Source: an uncultured Marinicella sp. (lineage in GTDB: Bacteria; Pseudomonadota; Gammaproteobacteria; Xanthomonadales; Marinicellaceae). From it: 64,000 bases of DNA. Numbering within the stretch: the first letter of the stretch is position 1; each line of letters begins with the position of its first letter. The stretch is from assembly GCA_947502595.1 (NCBI GenBank), contig CANNAM010000001.1, positions 62,001-126,000 on the forward strand, given 5' to 3'. The notes under the pieces were generated by a model, which was not told where the DNA came from, made no database searches, and saw only the letters and a list, made by a program, of their open reading frames with translations. Of the stretch, positions 51,812 through 60,835 are shown one piece after another. Made by a program: the position numbers and the translations under genes.

Positions 51812-52135
51812 ATGAGATTACTGATTGTGTTGGCCATTGCTTTTTTTATTTACCAAAAATGGGGCGTCACTGATGCAGCAGCTGAATTGAATCAGAAACA
51901 TGATTCCGAAGTCATCATGTATTCAACTGCTTGGTGTGGGTACTGTAAAAAAGCCCGGGTTCTACTGAATATGCAAGGCGTAAAATACAAGGATTTTGAC
52001 ATTGAAAAATCGTCATCCGCCAAAGCTGAAATGCGCAGCTTGGGTGGGCAAGGTGTGCCAGTATTTTTGATCCAAGGTGAAGTGGTTAAGGGTTTCAACC
52101 AAGCCCGGGTGCTTGAATTAATCGAAGGGCTTTAG
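51812..52135 (+). CDS. glutaredoxin-like protein with N-terminal membrane/signal segment
   Basis: MRLLIVLAIAFFIYQKW; EVIMYSTAWCGYCKKARVLLNMQGVKYKDFDIE, GVPVFLI. Confidence 0.88.
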   Translation: MRLLIVLAIAFFIYQKWGVTDAAAELNQKHDSEVIMYSTAWCGYCKKARVLLNMQGVKYKDFDIEKSSSAKAEMRSLGGQGVPVFLIQGEVVKGFNQARVLELIEGL

Positions 52136-52157
52136 CACCTACGGTTACCCTATGGCA

Positions 52158-52820
52158 TTAAATGCCCACTGTCTTGACTGAATAGGCCAGCAGCAATTGA
52201 GCCACATAATACAGTGGCAAGCCAACCAGGCGGTTAACAAAAGCGGGTTCAGTAAAGCGATTTCTGGCCACCCACACATCAGATAATGCAAACAAACTGG
52301 CCCCTGCAACAATCCAAAGTTGTTGTTGGCCAATTGATGTAGGTACCAGCCAGGCCATCACCAGCATGGTGCCGATGGCCAGCAGATAAGCTGGTACGGC
52401 GACTTTGAACACGCCGCTTAAATAGTTTCGCAGCCACAGACCAATGCCCAACACAAGCAACACAATCAACGGCAACACCAAAGGCAAGCGTGCCGTGACG
52501 GAACCCATTGTGCTGAATGCTATGGCATAAGCCATATGTGCCAATAAAAATGCAGCCATGCCACACACAAACCAGCGCTTATTGCCAGGCTTGGCAAGCA
52601 ACACATCACCAGCCAAAGACAGCACCAAGCCAGTCAGCAACAGTTGTCCGTACAGTGAGTCTCCCGCACCCAAATCCCAAGCAAACCCTACGAAGGCCAG
52701 GCTGGCCAATAATTTGGTTTTTAATTTAAGTTGTTGTTGGCTCTGGGTATCGAACCACAGTGTCAAACCGCAGGCCAGCAGGCAAATGACAGGTAACAGC
52801 CAAAGCAGTTGATCGGTCAT
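52158..52820 (-). CDS. lysoplasmalogenase (YhhN family) membrane protein
   Basis: Multi-[18 protein letters not shown]..., [31 protein letters not shown]. Confidence 0.88.
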   Translation of the reverse strand: MTDQLLWLLPVICLLACGLTLWFDTQSQQQLKLKTKLLASLAFVGFAWDLGAGDSLYGQLLLTGLVLSLAGDVLLAKPGNKRWFVCGMAAFLLAHMAYAIAFSTMGSVTARLPLVLPLIVLLVLGIGLWLRNYLSGVFKVAVPAYLLAIGTMLVMAWLVPTSIGQQQLWIVAGASLFALSDVWVARNRFTEPAFVNRLVGLPLYYVAQLLLAYSVKTVGI

Positions 52821-53851
52821 TTTTGCGCTTGTTCACGCATGGCATTTTTAGCTGCTAATTTTTCTTGTTTGCGCTTCTCTATGGCCTCGGCCGCTGACAT
52901 ACCTATGTGTTCTTCACCACGCTGTTTGGCCAATTGCATTTGTTTTTCTCGTTCAGCAAATTGGGCCCGTTGTTCTGCAGTGGTGTGCTCATAACAATGG
53001 TGACAACTCACACCTTTTTCATAGTGTTCTGATAGTTTGTCCTGTTCAGTAATGGGGTAGCGACAGGCATAACATTGGTCGTATTGACCTTTTTCCAAGT
53101 CGTGATTAACTGCCACCCGGTTATCAAACACAAAACATTCACCTTGCCACAGGGTTTCATCCTTGGGCACCTGTTCCAAGTACTTCAAAATACCGCCTTG
53201 TAAATGGTAAACCTCAGAAAAGCCCTGTTCTTTCAAATACGCCGTAGATTTTTCACAACGGATACCACCGGTACAAAACATGGCGACTTTTTGGTGTTTT
53301 TCAGGGTTGAGGTGCTGTTTAACGTACTCAGGAAATTCTCTGAAAGTTTCGGTGCTGGGGTTGATGGCATTTTTAAAGCTACCAATCTTGTACTCATAGT
53401 CGTTGCGGGTGTCAACCAACAGCACATCTGGATCGCTGATTAATTCATTCCAATCTTCTGGTTTAACGTAAGTGCCAACCACTTCTTTGGGGTCAATGCC
53501 CTCAACACCCATGGTGACAATTTCTTTTTTCAACTTGACTTTGGAGCGATAAAACGGCATTTCATCGGCATAAGATTCTTTGCTGTCAACGCCAGTCAAG
53601 CGTTGGTCTTGCCTAATCCAATTCAATACTGCATCAACGCCTTCTCGACTACCGGCTATGGTGCCATTGATGCCTTCATTGGCGAGTAATAAGGTGCCTT
53701 TGACTTCGTGGGCCAGCATCTCATCGAGTAAAGGTTGGCGCAGTGCGGCAAAATTATCTAAGCGCACAAAATGATACAGTGCACTGACAACTACAGGTTT
53801 GGATTCAGGGTTTTTAGAGTCGTTGATGTTTGACTCATGGTGGTTTGACAT
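52817..53851 (-). CDS. trhO: tRNA uridine(34) hydroxylase / rhodanese-like TrhO (UPF0176, YceA)
   Basis: [22 protein letters not shown]; rhodanese [14 protein letters not shown]; Cys-rich [12 protein letters not shown]...CHHCYEHT. Confidence 0.93.
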   Translation of the reverse strand: MSNHHESNINDSKNPESKPVVVSALYHFVRLDNFAALRQPLLDEMLAHEVKGTLLLANEGINGTIAGSREGVDAVLNWIRQDQRLTGVDSKESYADEMPFYRSKVKLKKEIVTMGVEGIDPKEVVGTYVKPEDWNELISDPDVLLVDTRNDYEYKIGSFKNAINPSTETFREFPEYVKQHLNPEKHQKVAMFCTGGIRCEKSTAYLKEQGFSEVYHLQGGILKYLEQVPKDETLWQGECFVFDNRVAVNHDLEKGQYDQCYACRYPITEQDKLSEHYEKGVSCHHCYEHTTAEQRAQFAEREKQMQLAKQRGEEHIGMSAAEAIEKRKQEKLAAKNAMREQAQK

Positions 53852-53976
53852 AGCTAGCTCCTGCTGACCTGAACGTAAATCAGGCGCAAAATAGTTAAAG
53901 TTAAGCGGCTATTTTATGCATGACAGCTCATTTGCCAAGGGTATTGATGGTTTTATCTGGTCATTTTTGATATGCA

Positions 53977-54627
53977 TCAAGTTGTTTTTTGTTGACCGCT
54001 GGGGAAATGATGGCTGTAACCATCGTTGAACAGTTTGAATTTGGGCATCACTGTTTGGAATAAGGCAGCATCTAGCAGGCCATTGAGCCATTGTTGTAAC
54101 TCAGTAAAAGGCAATTCATCAAACCAAGGCTTGTCCACAAAAGCATATTGGCGGATGAATGGAAACAGTGCTGTATCGGCCAAGCGGATGGTATCACCCA
54201 ATAAAAATGCAGATTTATGTAGCCGTTGGTTGAGCATTTCAAGGTGTGGGAGGGTTAACTCACGGTGCTCAGCTGCACTCAATTCAGGGTATCTGTCGGC
54301 GTATTTATAGCGGTCTAACAAAGGTTTGAAGCTGTGGTCATTGTGTTTGATCAACTGCATGCTTGCTGCCTGGTTTTGTAACCAATCATCAGGGTCATGT
54401 TGTTCAAGCGCCCAGAGCATGATGGCTGAACTTTCATCTAAAACTTCACCGCTGGTGGTTATTAACACCGGTACCGTACCTTTGGGCGAATGTTTGAGCA
54501 TGTCAGCGGGTTTGTCTCTGAGTACCAATTCTCGCAACTCGCATTCAATGCCTGAATAAGCCAGTGCCATGCGCGCTCTGATCGCGTAAGGACAACGCCT
54601 GAAACTGTAAAGTATGGGTTCAGTCAT
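53977..54627 (-). CDS. glutathione S-transferase family protein
   Basis: ILYSFRRCPYAIRARMALAYSGIECELREL...GTVPVLITTSGEVLDESSAIMLWAL. Confidence 0.92.
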   Translation of the reverse strand: MTEPILYSFRRCPYAIRARMALAYSGIECELRELVLRDKPADMLKHSPKGTVPVLITTSGEVLDESSAIMLWALEQHDPDDWLQNQAASMQLIKHNDHSFKPLLDRYKYADRYPELSAAEHRELTLPHLEMLNQRLHKSAFLLGDTIRLADTALFPFIRQYAFVDKPWFDELPFTELQQWLNGLLDAALFQTVMPKFKLFNDGYSHHFPSGQQKTT

Positions 54628-54814
54628 GAATGATTTTAACTCGGCCCACTTCGCCGCTGTCTAGTTGAACTTTGATGCCGTGCGGGTGATTCGGTGAATT
54701 GGTCAAGATGCGCGCAATGCAACCACGTGTCAGTTCACCACTGCGTTGGTGGTTTTTCTGAACCACTGATACTTCTTTGCCAACAGATAAGTCACTGCGT
54801 TTATTTCCAGACAT
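54620..54814 (-). CDS. YwbE family protein
   Basis: VGKEVSVVQKNHQRSGELTRGCIARILTNSPNHPHGIKVQLDSGEVGRVKII. Confidence 0.88.
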   Translation of the reverse strand: MSGNKRSDLSVGKEVSVVQKNHQRSGELTRGCIARILTNSPNHPHGIKVQLDSGEVGRVKIIHD

Positions 54815-54876
54815 GATGATTTTGTTTCAGTTAAAAGGCCATTATAATCGACCCTTCTTTCTATGTTGAGTTAATC

Positions 54877-55176
54877 ATGTATTTTGCAATCATTTCAACC
54901 GATGTTCCAGATTCATTGGCACTGAGGTTAACCGTTCGTGATCAACACTTGGCTCGTTTACATGCGCTCAATGATGCAGGCAGGTTATTGGTTGCAGGAC
55001 CGCATCCTGCCACCGATGAGGTTAATCCAGCACAACCGGCATTCACTGGTTCATTGGTGATTGCCGAATTTGACTCTCTGCAGACTGCGCAAGCCTGGGC
55101 CAATGCCGACCCTTACATTGCGGCAGGTGTTTATGCCAATGTGGTGGTCAAGCCTTATCTGAAGGTCTTACCTTAA
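54877..55176 (+). CDS. YciI family protein
   Basis: [44 protein letters not shown]...[39 protein letters not shown]. Confidence 0.92.
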   Translation: MYFAIISTDVPDSLALRLTVRDQHLARLHALNDAGRLLVAGPHPATDEVNPAQPAFTGSLVIAEFDSLQTAQAWANADPYIAAGVYANVVVKPYLKVLP

Positions 55177-55200
55177 GTCTGTCCTAAATGCTCAGTCAGC

Positions 55201-55746
55201 TCAGTCTTGCAGTTGCCAGACCAAGGTGTCTCCCTCTAGGGTCAGTTGTAGTTTGAGGTTACGTCCGACTCGTTTCAGGTGTTGGGCAATTGTTAAAGTG
55301 TAGCGCTGTTCGGTGCCGTTTGTGTGCCAAACCAATTCAGGGTTTTCAGTAATGAAGCCTAAATCAACGCTGTCTGCTTGTTCGCGTTTTAGTTTCACCT
55401 GCATGCTGCGATCTGGTAATTGAATCTCAACTTTTACCGCCCTTTCTGGACCCTTATATAGGCATTCACACAACACTTTGGGTTGGCTGTATTGGTAAGC
55501 ATGTTTGCCCAGCCACAAAACCGTGCCGGCATGTGGTATGAAGTTGGTGGCAATCTCCACCCCTTTATAACGGATAGTCAACAGCAACAAGGCAAAACCA
55601 AAGGCCATGAATGAAAATAACAGCAAGAAACCGCGAAAAAAGTCACTGATGGTGAAATTATCAGGGGAGCTGTCTGGTATGTAGACCCACAGTAAAATCC
55701 ACAGCAGGGCAAGCAATATAAAAAATGAAACTGATTTTCTGAACAC
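55201..55746 (-). CDS. hypothetical membrane protein
   Basis: Open reading frame with two N-terminal TM segments; no family recognised. Confidence 0.6.
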   Translation of the reverse strand: MFRKSVSFFILLALLWILLWVYIPDSSPDNFTISDFFRGFLLLFSFMAFGFALLLLTIRYKGVEIATNFIPHAGTVLWLGKHAYQYSQPKVLCECLYKGPERAVKVEIQLPDRSMQVKLKREQADSVDLGFITENPELVWHTNGTEQRYTLTIAQHLKRVGRNLKLQLTLEGDTLVWQLQD

Positions 55747-55876
55747 GTTAAAGGCCCGAATAAATCAATAATTTTAACCGATTGGATATCAATATTGAGT
55801 CAAATAACCATCATTACATTGCCACCAATTGTTCATGATGCTGTTAAAATATCTTATTTGTTAAATCAGGACTGTT

Positions 55877-56374
55877 ATGAAAATTTCGATTGTTGGCCTG
55901 TCGGTGCTACTGCTGCTCAGTTCGGTGGCTTATGGCAACAGTATTTATTTGAGCCGCCATGCGGAAAAAGCAGCTGATGGCAGCAAAGATCCGGTGTTGA
56001 CTCAACAAGGTCAAGTGCGTGCACAGAATCTAGCCAGTATATTGGCCAGTGCGAAAATTGAACACATTTATGCCACTGATTACCAACGCACACAACTAAC
56101 CGCCAAGCCATTGGCAGATAAGCTAGGCCTGGAAGTCAAATCTTATGACCCCAACCAACTGACTGTTTTTGCCACACAATTACAACAACTCAAGGGCAAT
56201 ATTCTGGTGGTAGGGCACAGCAACACCACCCCTGAGTTGACCCATTTACTGTCAGGCCAGCCAGTGAACAGCATGGCTGAATCTGAATACAATTACCTGT
56301 ACCAAGTGGTGACAGTAGGGACTGGAAAAATGCTCAATACCCTAAACACCCTGACCAGTCCAAAAGCTGAATAA
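55877..56374 (+). CDS. periplasmic histidine phosphatase-superfamily protein
   Basis: Signal peptide MKISIVGLSVLLLLSSVAYG; IYLSRHAEKAADGSKDPVLTQQGQVRAQNLA; VVGHSNTTPEL. Confidence 0.88.
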   Translation: MKISIVGLSVLLLLSSVAYGNSIYLSRHAEKAADGSKDPVLTQQGQVRAQNLASILASAKIEHIYATDYQRTQLTAKPLADKLGLEVKSYDPNQLTVFATQLQQLKGNILVVGHSNTTPELTHLLSGQPVNSMAESEYNYLYQVVTVGTGKMLNTLNTLTSPKAE

Positions 56375-58225
56375 TTAACCTTCAAAACCATGCTTAAATA
56401 TGATGTCGTTGTCGTAGGTTTCATCGGCGCCGGCATCATAGATGGCTGCAGGATTGTTGTCTTGATTGATAACAGTTGGGTCGTCCCAACCACGAAACTC
56501 CATATCGATGTCTTTGCTTCCGGCAGTGTTAATGCACATATCAACGGCTGGTGACAGCGATGCGTTAAGGTGATAATCACCATTGGTCCTGTCTTTAAAT
56601 TCAGGATCTCCGACAAACAATGAAAAACCATCAATTGAATTAATGTCGTGGGCTAAAATACACTCGAATTCGGTGGTGCCGGTATTGGCATTTAAAACAG
56701 CGCCTGAACTGCTGTCGTGAACGATTGATCTTTTTACAGTTAAGTGACTGTTCAAAAGACTAGAAACACCAAACACCGATTCAGTGGCGTGGTTATCGGC
56801 AAAAGTACTGTGAAGAACCAGGAGCTCAGCGCCACCAGCAGCGCGAACCACATATTTATCTTGATAAGTTAGGCCATCATTGCCATTGTGGTTAAAGACA
56901 CTGCCATCAATGATTAAAGCAGCTGATTCGCCAACTGCAGAGACGGCTGTGCCAAAATCGGCGCGGTTATTTTCTAAATAGGACTTGTTAAGCACAACAA
57001 TACTGTTGTCATTATAAATTGCGCCACCTTGTCCATTCGAAGCACTTGCTGAGTTAGACTCAAATAAATTACATTTATCATCAATATGACTGTTCCAACA
57101 GTTTTTAGCAAACCTCTGTATGTATAATTGCGCACCCTCATGAACACTGATGGCTCCACCATGAAATGCCGAATTATTATCAATCCAAACCTGCGACATC
57201 TCTACCAATGTTGTCGCGCCCTTGATAAGTATGGCGCCGCCATTACCTTGGTCAGATAAATCAGAGTCACCTCGGTTACCATTGAATCTAACCGGGCGTA
57301 TGTTATCCCCCAAACAATTACTGCCTTCACAAACCTTTCGGCCAATTAAATTGATGCGTGCACCATTATTGGCGTAAAGCCCACCCCCGCCATCTTTAGC
57401 TAAGTTGCCTACCATGCCTGCTGAATACATTGAAAATGTACAACCACCACTGATAAATGCACCACCACCTTTACCATTACTGGCGGTGACCTGATTAAAT
57501 ATTAAGCCACTGTCAGAAGCCATTGTTATGGATGCATCACTGCCTGAACAATAAATACCACCGCCGACTAGACTGGCTGTATTGGATGAAATAGTGGTTT
57601 CAGTCATGATTATATCGGTGTTTGTTACACCGTTATTTAAACCCAAAATGGCCAGCCCAGATCCTGAATTATTACTGATTGTGACATTTTCTAAAGCCAC
57701 TTGGGCATCGGCATTAAATGCGGTTAAGCCGGCACCTAATTGTGTGCTGGTGGCTGTGCCATTTTTTAAAGCCATGTTTTTTAAACTGATGGTATTTCTT
57801 AATACCTCTCCAGCAATCCTTAAGGCAGGTAATGCAGCGTTGCTTCCATCAACTTGCACTTGAGTGGTGTCTGGCCCAAAAGGCAAACCAGCATCAAAAC
57901 AATCATCGTAACCACCGATTAAAGAGACATTGATTTCATCGATAATTAGATTTTCGTTGTAGGTTTTATTGGTGGCGATTCGAATCTCACCGCTACCAGC
58001 GAAAGGAATGCTGTTGATGGCGTCTTGAATGTTGCTGAAATGACAACCGATGGAATCGGCACCAACCGTTATAAAACTACCGGAGGCCTGTTTCGTGAAT
58101 TCTTTAAAAGACTTCAATAGCTCAATATCCTGCTGTACTTGTGTGGTGAAATTTTTATCCTGATTACCGGCAAACAGCCAAGACAGGTGTGTGATTAAAA
58201 AAACCAATGTAATTATTCTGAACAT
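56375..58225 (-). CDS. secreted parallel beta-helix protein, C-terminus DIIFKHGFEG
   Basis: Signal peptide MFRIITLVFLITHLSWLFAG; many N/G-rich coils (NNSGSGLAIL, SNTASLVGGGIYC); tag at 56375..56407. Confidence 0.85.
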   Translation of the reverse strand: MFRIITLVFLITHLSWLFAGNQDKNFTTQVQQDIELLKSFKEFTKQASGSFITVGADSIGCHFSNIQDAINSIPFAGSGEIRIATNKTYNENLIIDEINVSLIGGYDDCFDAGLPFGPDTTQVQVDGSNAALPALRIAGEVLRNTISLKNMALKNGTATSTQLGAGLTAFNADAQVALENVTISNNSGSGLAILGLNNGVTNTDIIMTETTISSNTASLVGGGIYCSGSDASITMASDSGLIFNQVTASNGKGGGAFISGGCTFSMYSAGMVGNLAKDGGGGLYANNGARINLIGRKVCEGSNCLGDNIRPVRFNGNRGDSDLSDQGNGGAILIKGATTLVEMSQVWIDNNSAFHGGAISVHEGAQLYIQRFAKNCWNSHIDDKCNLFESNSASASNGQGGAIYNDNSIVVLNKSYLENNRADFGTAVSAVGESAALIIDGSVFNHNGNDGLTYQDKYVVRAAGGAELLVLHSTFADNHATESVFGVSSLLNSHLTVKRSIVHDSSSGAVLNANTGTTEFECILAHDINSIDGFSLFVGDPEFKDRTNGDYHLNASLSPAVDMCINTAGSKDIDMEFRGWDDPTVINQDNNPAAIYDAGADETYDNDIIFKHGFEG

Positions 58226-58285
58226 ACTTTACTCCTTGAAACTCAATTTGATTGACTGTTATCGTAGGATTTAAAGGGGTTTAAA

Positions 58286-58324
58286 ACATGGGGATGAGAT
58301 AATGATTATGTATGGATTATGTGT
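58286..58324 (-). promoter_or_regulatory. candidate operator of 11-bp direct repeats (copy 1), upstream of 56375..58225
   Basis: Gene-sense ATAATCCATAC-ATAATCATTAT-CTCATCCCCAT; near-copy of 63349..63387; 61 bp from the start codon. Confidence 0.6.
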
Positions 58325-58552
58325 GTTAGAGTAATACAGCTGTATCTGCAGGACTGCCCTGAGAGACCCTGATATTGGTGCACCTGCCTTGCCCCGCATC
58401 AGAGTTCGACCCAAGCGGTTAACTCAGTGGCAAAATATGATTCGCTGTCACATCCCAACTTATTTGGCACCCGCAAGGGGTGAAGCTGCGGGCAAGCCTC
58501 GCAGCGACAGAAACAGTTCTTCGACTTTAAGGAGTTAAACTAATCCGAATAT

Positions 58553-60754
58553 TTACTCAAAATCATCAGTAAATATCAAATCAATATAGTTCGCTTGCCA
58601 ATGCTGTAATAAGGCTCTGAAGGCTGCGGCTTTAATCACCGATGGCAAGGCACCGGATTGGTCTAAATCATTGACTCCATGGCAGCCACCACAGGCCCTG
58701 ATTTCACCGGGTTGAAAGGTAATCCAATAACGCTCACGCACCACCGGTGTACCCGACGGATCTAAAGATTGCCAGGCCATGGCCCTTCGCGCTGGTACAA
58801 AAGCGGCTACAGAACCATCCGGATAGATTTCAGTGCTGCCAGCTGGTGCGCTGACTGAAGGTGGGTTGTTGGCAATGGCCTGCGTGTTATGCAAGTATTG
58901 GGCAATCACCCTTTGCCCGGCATCAGGTGAATTGATACCACCTGAACCGCGTACCTGATCACCTTGTAAGAATTGCATATGCGCAATGTCATATAACTTT
59001 CCGGCATTGCCAATGGTCTGATGAGACGAACTGGCCACTTTCAGATTATAGGGTTGTTGTAAGTCAGCAGCATCTCGGGTGGTCACGTCGCGCATCACCA
59101 CCACGGCTAAGTTTTGTGCCCTTAAGTAGGCTTTGAACACACTGGCATCGACATTCTCTTCTGCGAAAACCTGTGCCTCAGGTGATTGTATGACACTGCC
59201 GGTCATGGGTGGTGGTGTTCTGGCCACCACTTCAACAGGCTGAAGTTCCCACAAAGGGCCGTTGTAAGACACCAAAACATCCGGGTCATAATAGGAAACA
59301 GTGGCAGGGCTTAAATTGTTGATGGAAGCACTGGGAACATAGTCACCGGCACCATTTTCACTGTATGTTTTGATGGTATAAGCATACCTTGGCAGCGGGT
59401 TGGCTCGGGTGCCTTCATTTAAATTGCCTCGGGTTTCATAAGTATGAGATGCCAGCAGTGTGCCATTGGTTAACATCACTGGATCCCGCGAGAAGCCGAT
59501 GTGCTCGGCAGGTGGTGAGTCGCTGGTGTCGCGGGTGGATTCATGGGTGATGTTTTCTACCACAACCAAATCCGGTCGATCACCATCAGCCAAGTTAAAG
59601 GCAATGATTTGGCCACCATTATGGGTGGCAAACTCAGGCGCCTCGATGGCCACAAAACGACCGTCTTGATTCGGGTCCTCATGCAGCATAAAAGCATTTA
59701 GTATGGAATTGGTGTTGGGTCGATTGATACCAGGAATAAATTCATGCAAATCATTGTCATCATTGATGCTGCGATTGAAATAGCTGTGTAGTTCATGTCT
59801 GCCCACATGATTTAACGTCTCTTCTTCGGTGCCATCTTGGTTGATTTCCCAAGGAAAAAAATGGTTGATGGTGTGACCCTCTAAGTTGGTCCCGGCCAAT
59901 AATCCAGATTCTTCTGCTCGCGGTTCAGGAAACACCTCTAACACACTGTCCACCCTTGGGGCATTGGCATCAGTGGGTTCAACCAAATAATTAAAAGCTT
60001 CAATATTATTAACCGGTGAGGCTTGTTGGTCTCTTTGTAAATGGTCCCAGCGGGTAAAAACCAAGCGTCCGGCACTGTCAATCAAGGGCGAAAATGAACC
60101 CGATGGTGAGTGTTGTAATAAGGTCACTTGTCCTGTTGCTCGGTTTAATTTCCACAAGCCGGTATTGGTCGCTGTTGATTCATATTCATCTTTTTGTGGG
60201 TAGTTAAAACGGTTCTTGGTTCTGGGCATATCGGTGGTAAAAATGATGCTGTCATCTGAACCATAAATGGCTGATATATTGTTGTAGTTGGCTGGTTGAT
60301 TGGCCAGATGCGTAATCACCGCTGTTTGTCCCTGGCCTAGGCCACTGATTTCATAGATTTGCCAGAAATAATTCCGCTCACCAAACTGCTCTTCAGGTGC
60401 ACCAATGACCATACTGAACAGGGCTTTGCTGGCGCTCCAATGCACCGCAGGGTCGCGCACTGCAATGGCATCAGCGCCTTGAAAACCGGTGCTGCCAAAA
60501 CCAGCTTCTCGGGTTAAGTTCCTTAAAGTCCCATCAGGGTAACGAATGTACAAATCACCACCACGGCCGCTGACACTGATTTCACCGGAATGATTAGCAA
60601 AGGTCGAGCCAATGGTGGCAAAATCCGCCGCAATAGGGAACTGGGTGACAAATAGAATTGGGTTATTTAATGGGGTGCCTGCCAGAGTTAAACCGAACAC
60701 TGAAATGAGTAAGGAAACCACAATATACTTTTTGAACATATTCACTCTCTTCAT
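58553..60754 (-). CDS. secreted PD40/hydrazine-synthase-alpha-like protein with one CxxCH heme motif, C-terminus DLIFTDDFE
   Basis: Signal peptide MFKKYIVVSLLISVFGLTLAG; propeller-like N-terminal half; EIRACGGCHGVND near C-terminus; tag at 58553..58582. Confidence 0.78.
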   Translation of the reverse strand: MKRVNMFKKYIVVSLLISVFGLTLAGTPLNNPILFVTQFPIAADFATIGSTFANHSGEISVSGRGGDLYIRYPDGTLRNLTREAGFGSTGFQGADAIAVRDPAVHWSASKALFSMVIGAPEEQFGERNYFWQIYEISGLGQGQTAVITHLANQPANYNNISAIYGSDDSIIFTTDMPRTKNRFNYPQKDEYESTATNTGLWKLNRATGQVTLLQHSPSGSFSPLIDSAGRLVFTRWDHLQRDQQASPVNNIEAFNYLVEPTDANAPRVDSVLEVFPEPRAEESGLLAGTNLEGHTINHFFPWEINQDGTEEETLNHVGRHELHSYFNRSINDDNDLHEFIPGINRPNTNSILNAFMLHEDPNQDGRFVAIEAPEFATHNGGQIIAFNLADGDRPDLVVVENITHESTRDTSDSPPAEHIGFSRDPVMLTNGTLLASHTYETRGNLNEGTRANPLPRYAYTIKTYSENGAGDYVPSASINNLSPATVSYYDPDVLVSYNGPLWELQPVEVVARTPPPMTGSVIQSPEAQVFAEENVDASVFKAYLRAQNLAVVVMRDVTTRDAADLQQPYNLKVASSSHQTIGNAGKLYDIAHMQFLQGDQVRGSGGINSPDAGQRVIAQYLHNTQAIANNPPSVSAPAGSTEIYPDGSVAAFVPARRAMAWQSLDPSGTPVVRERYWITFQPGEIRACGGCHGVNDLDQSGALPSVIKAAAFRALLQHWQANYIDLIFTDDFE

Positions 60755-60835
60755 TAAATTAAAATAGACTAATAACCAACATACTTTTAATCGGCTTACA
60801 AAACATCAAAAGACATTTGTTGTTATAGCAATTGT

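Noticed and set aside
58390-58450. tRNA-like fragments (GAGTTCGACCC, GCGGTTAACTCAGTGG)
   Set aside because: They resemble tRNA T-arm and D-arm sequences but are in the wrong order and no 7-bp acceptor stem or anticodon arm can be built.
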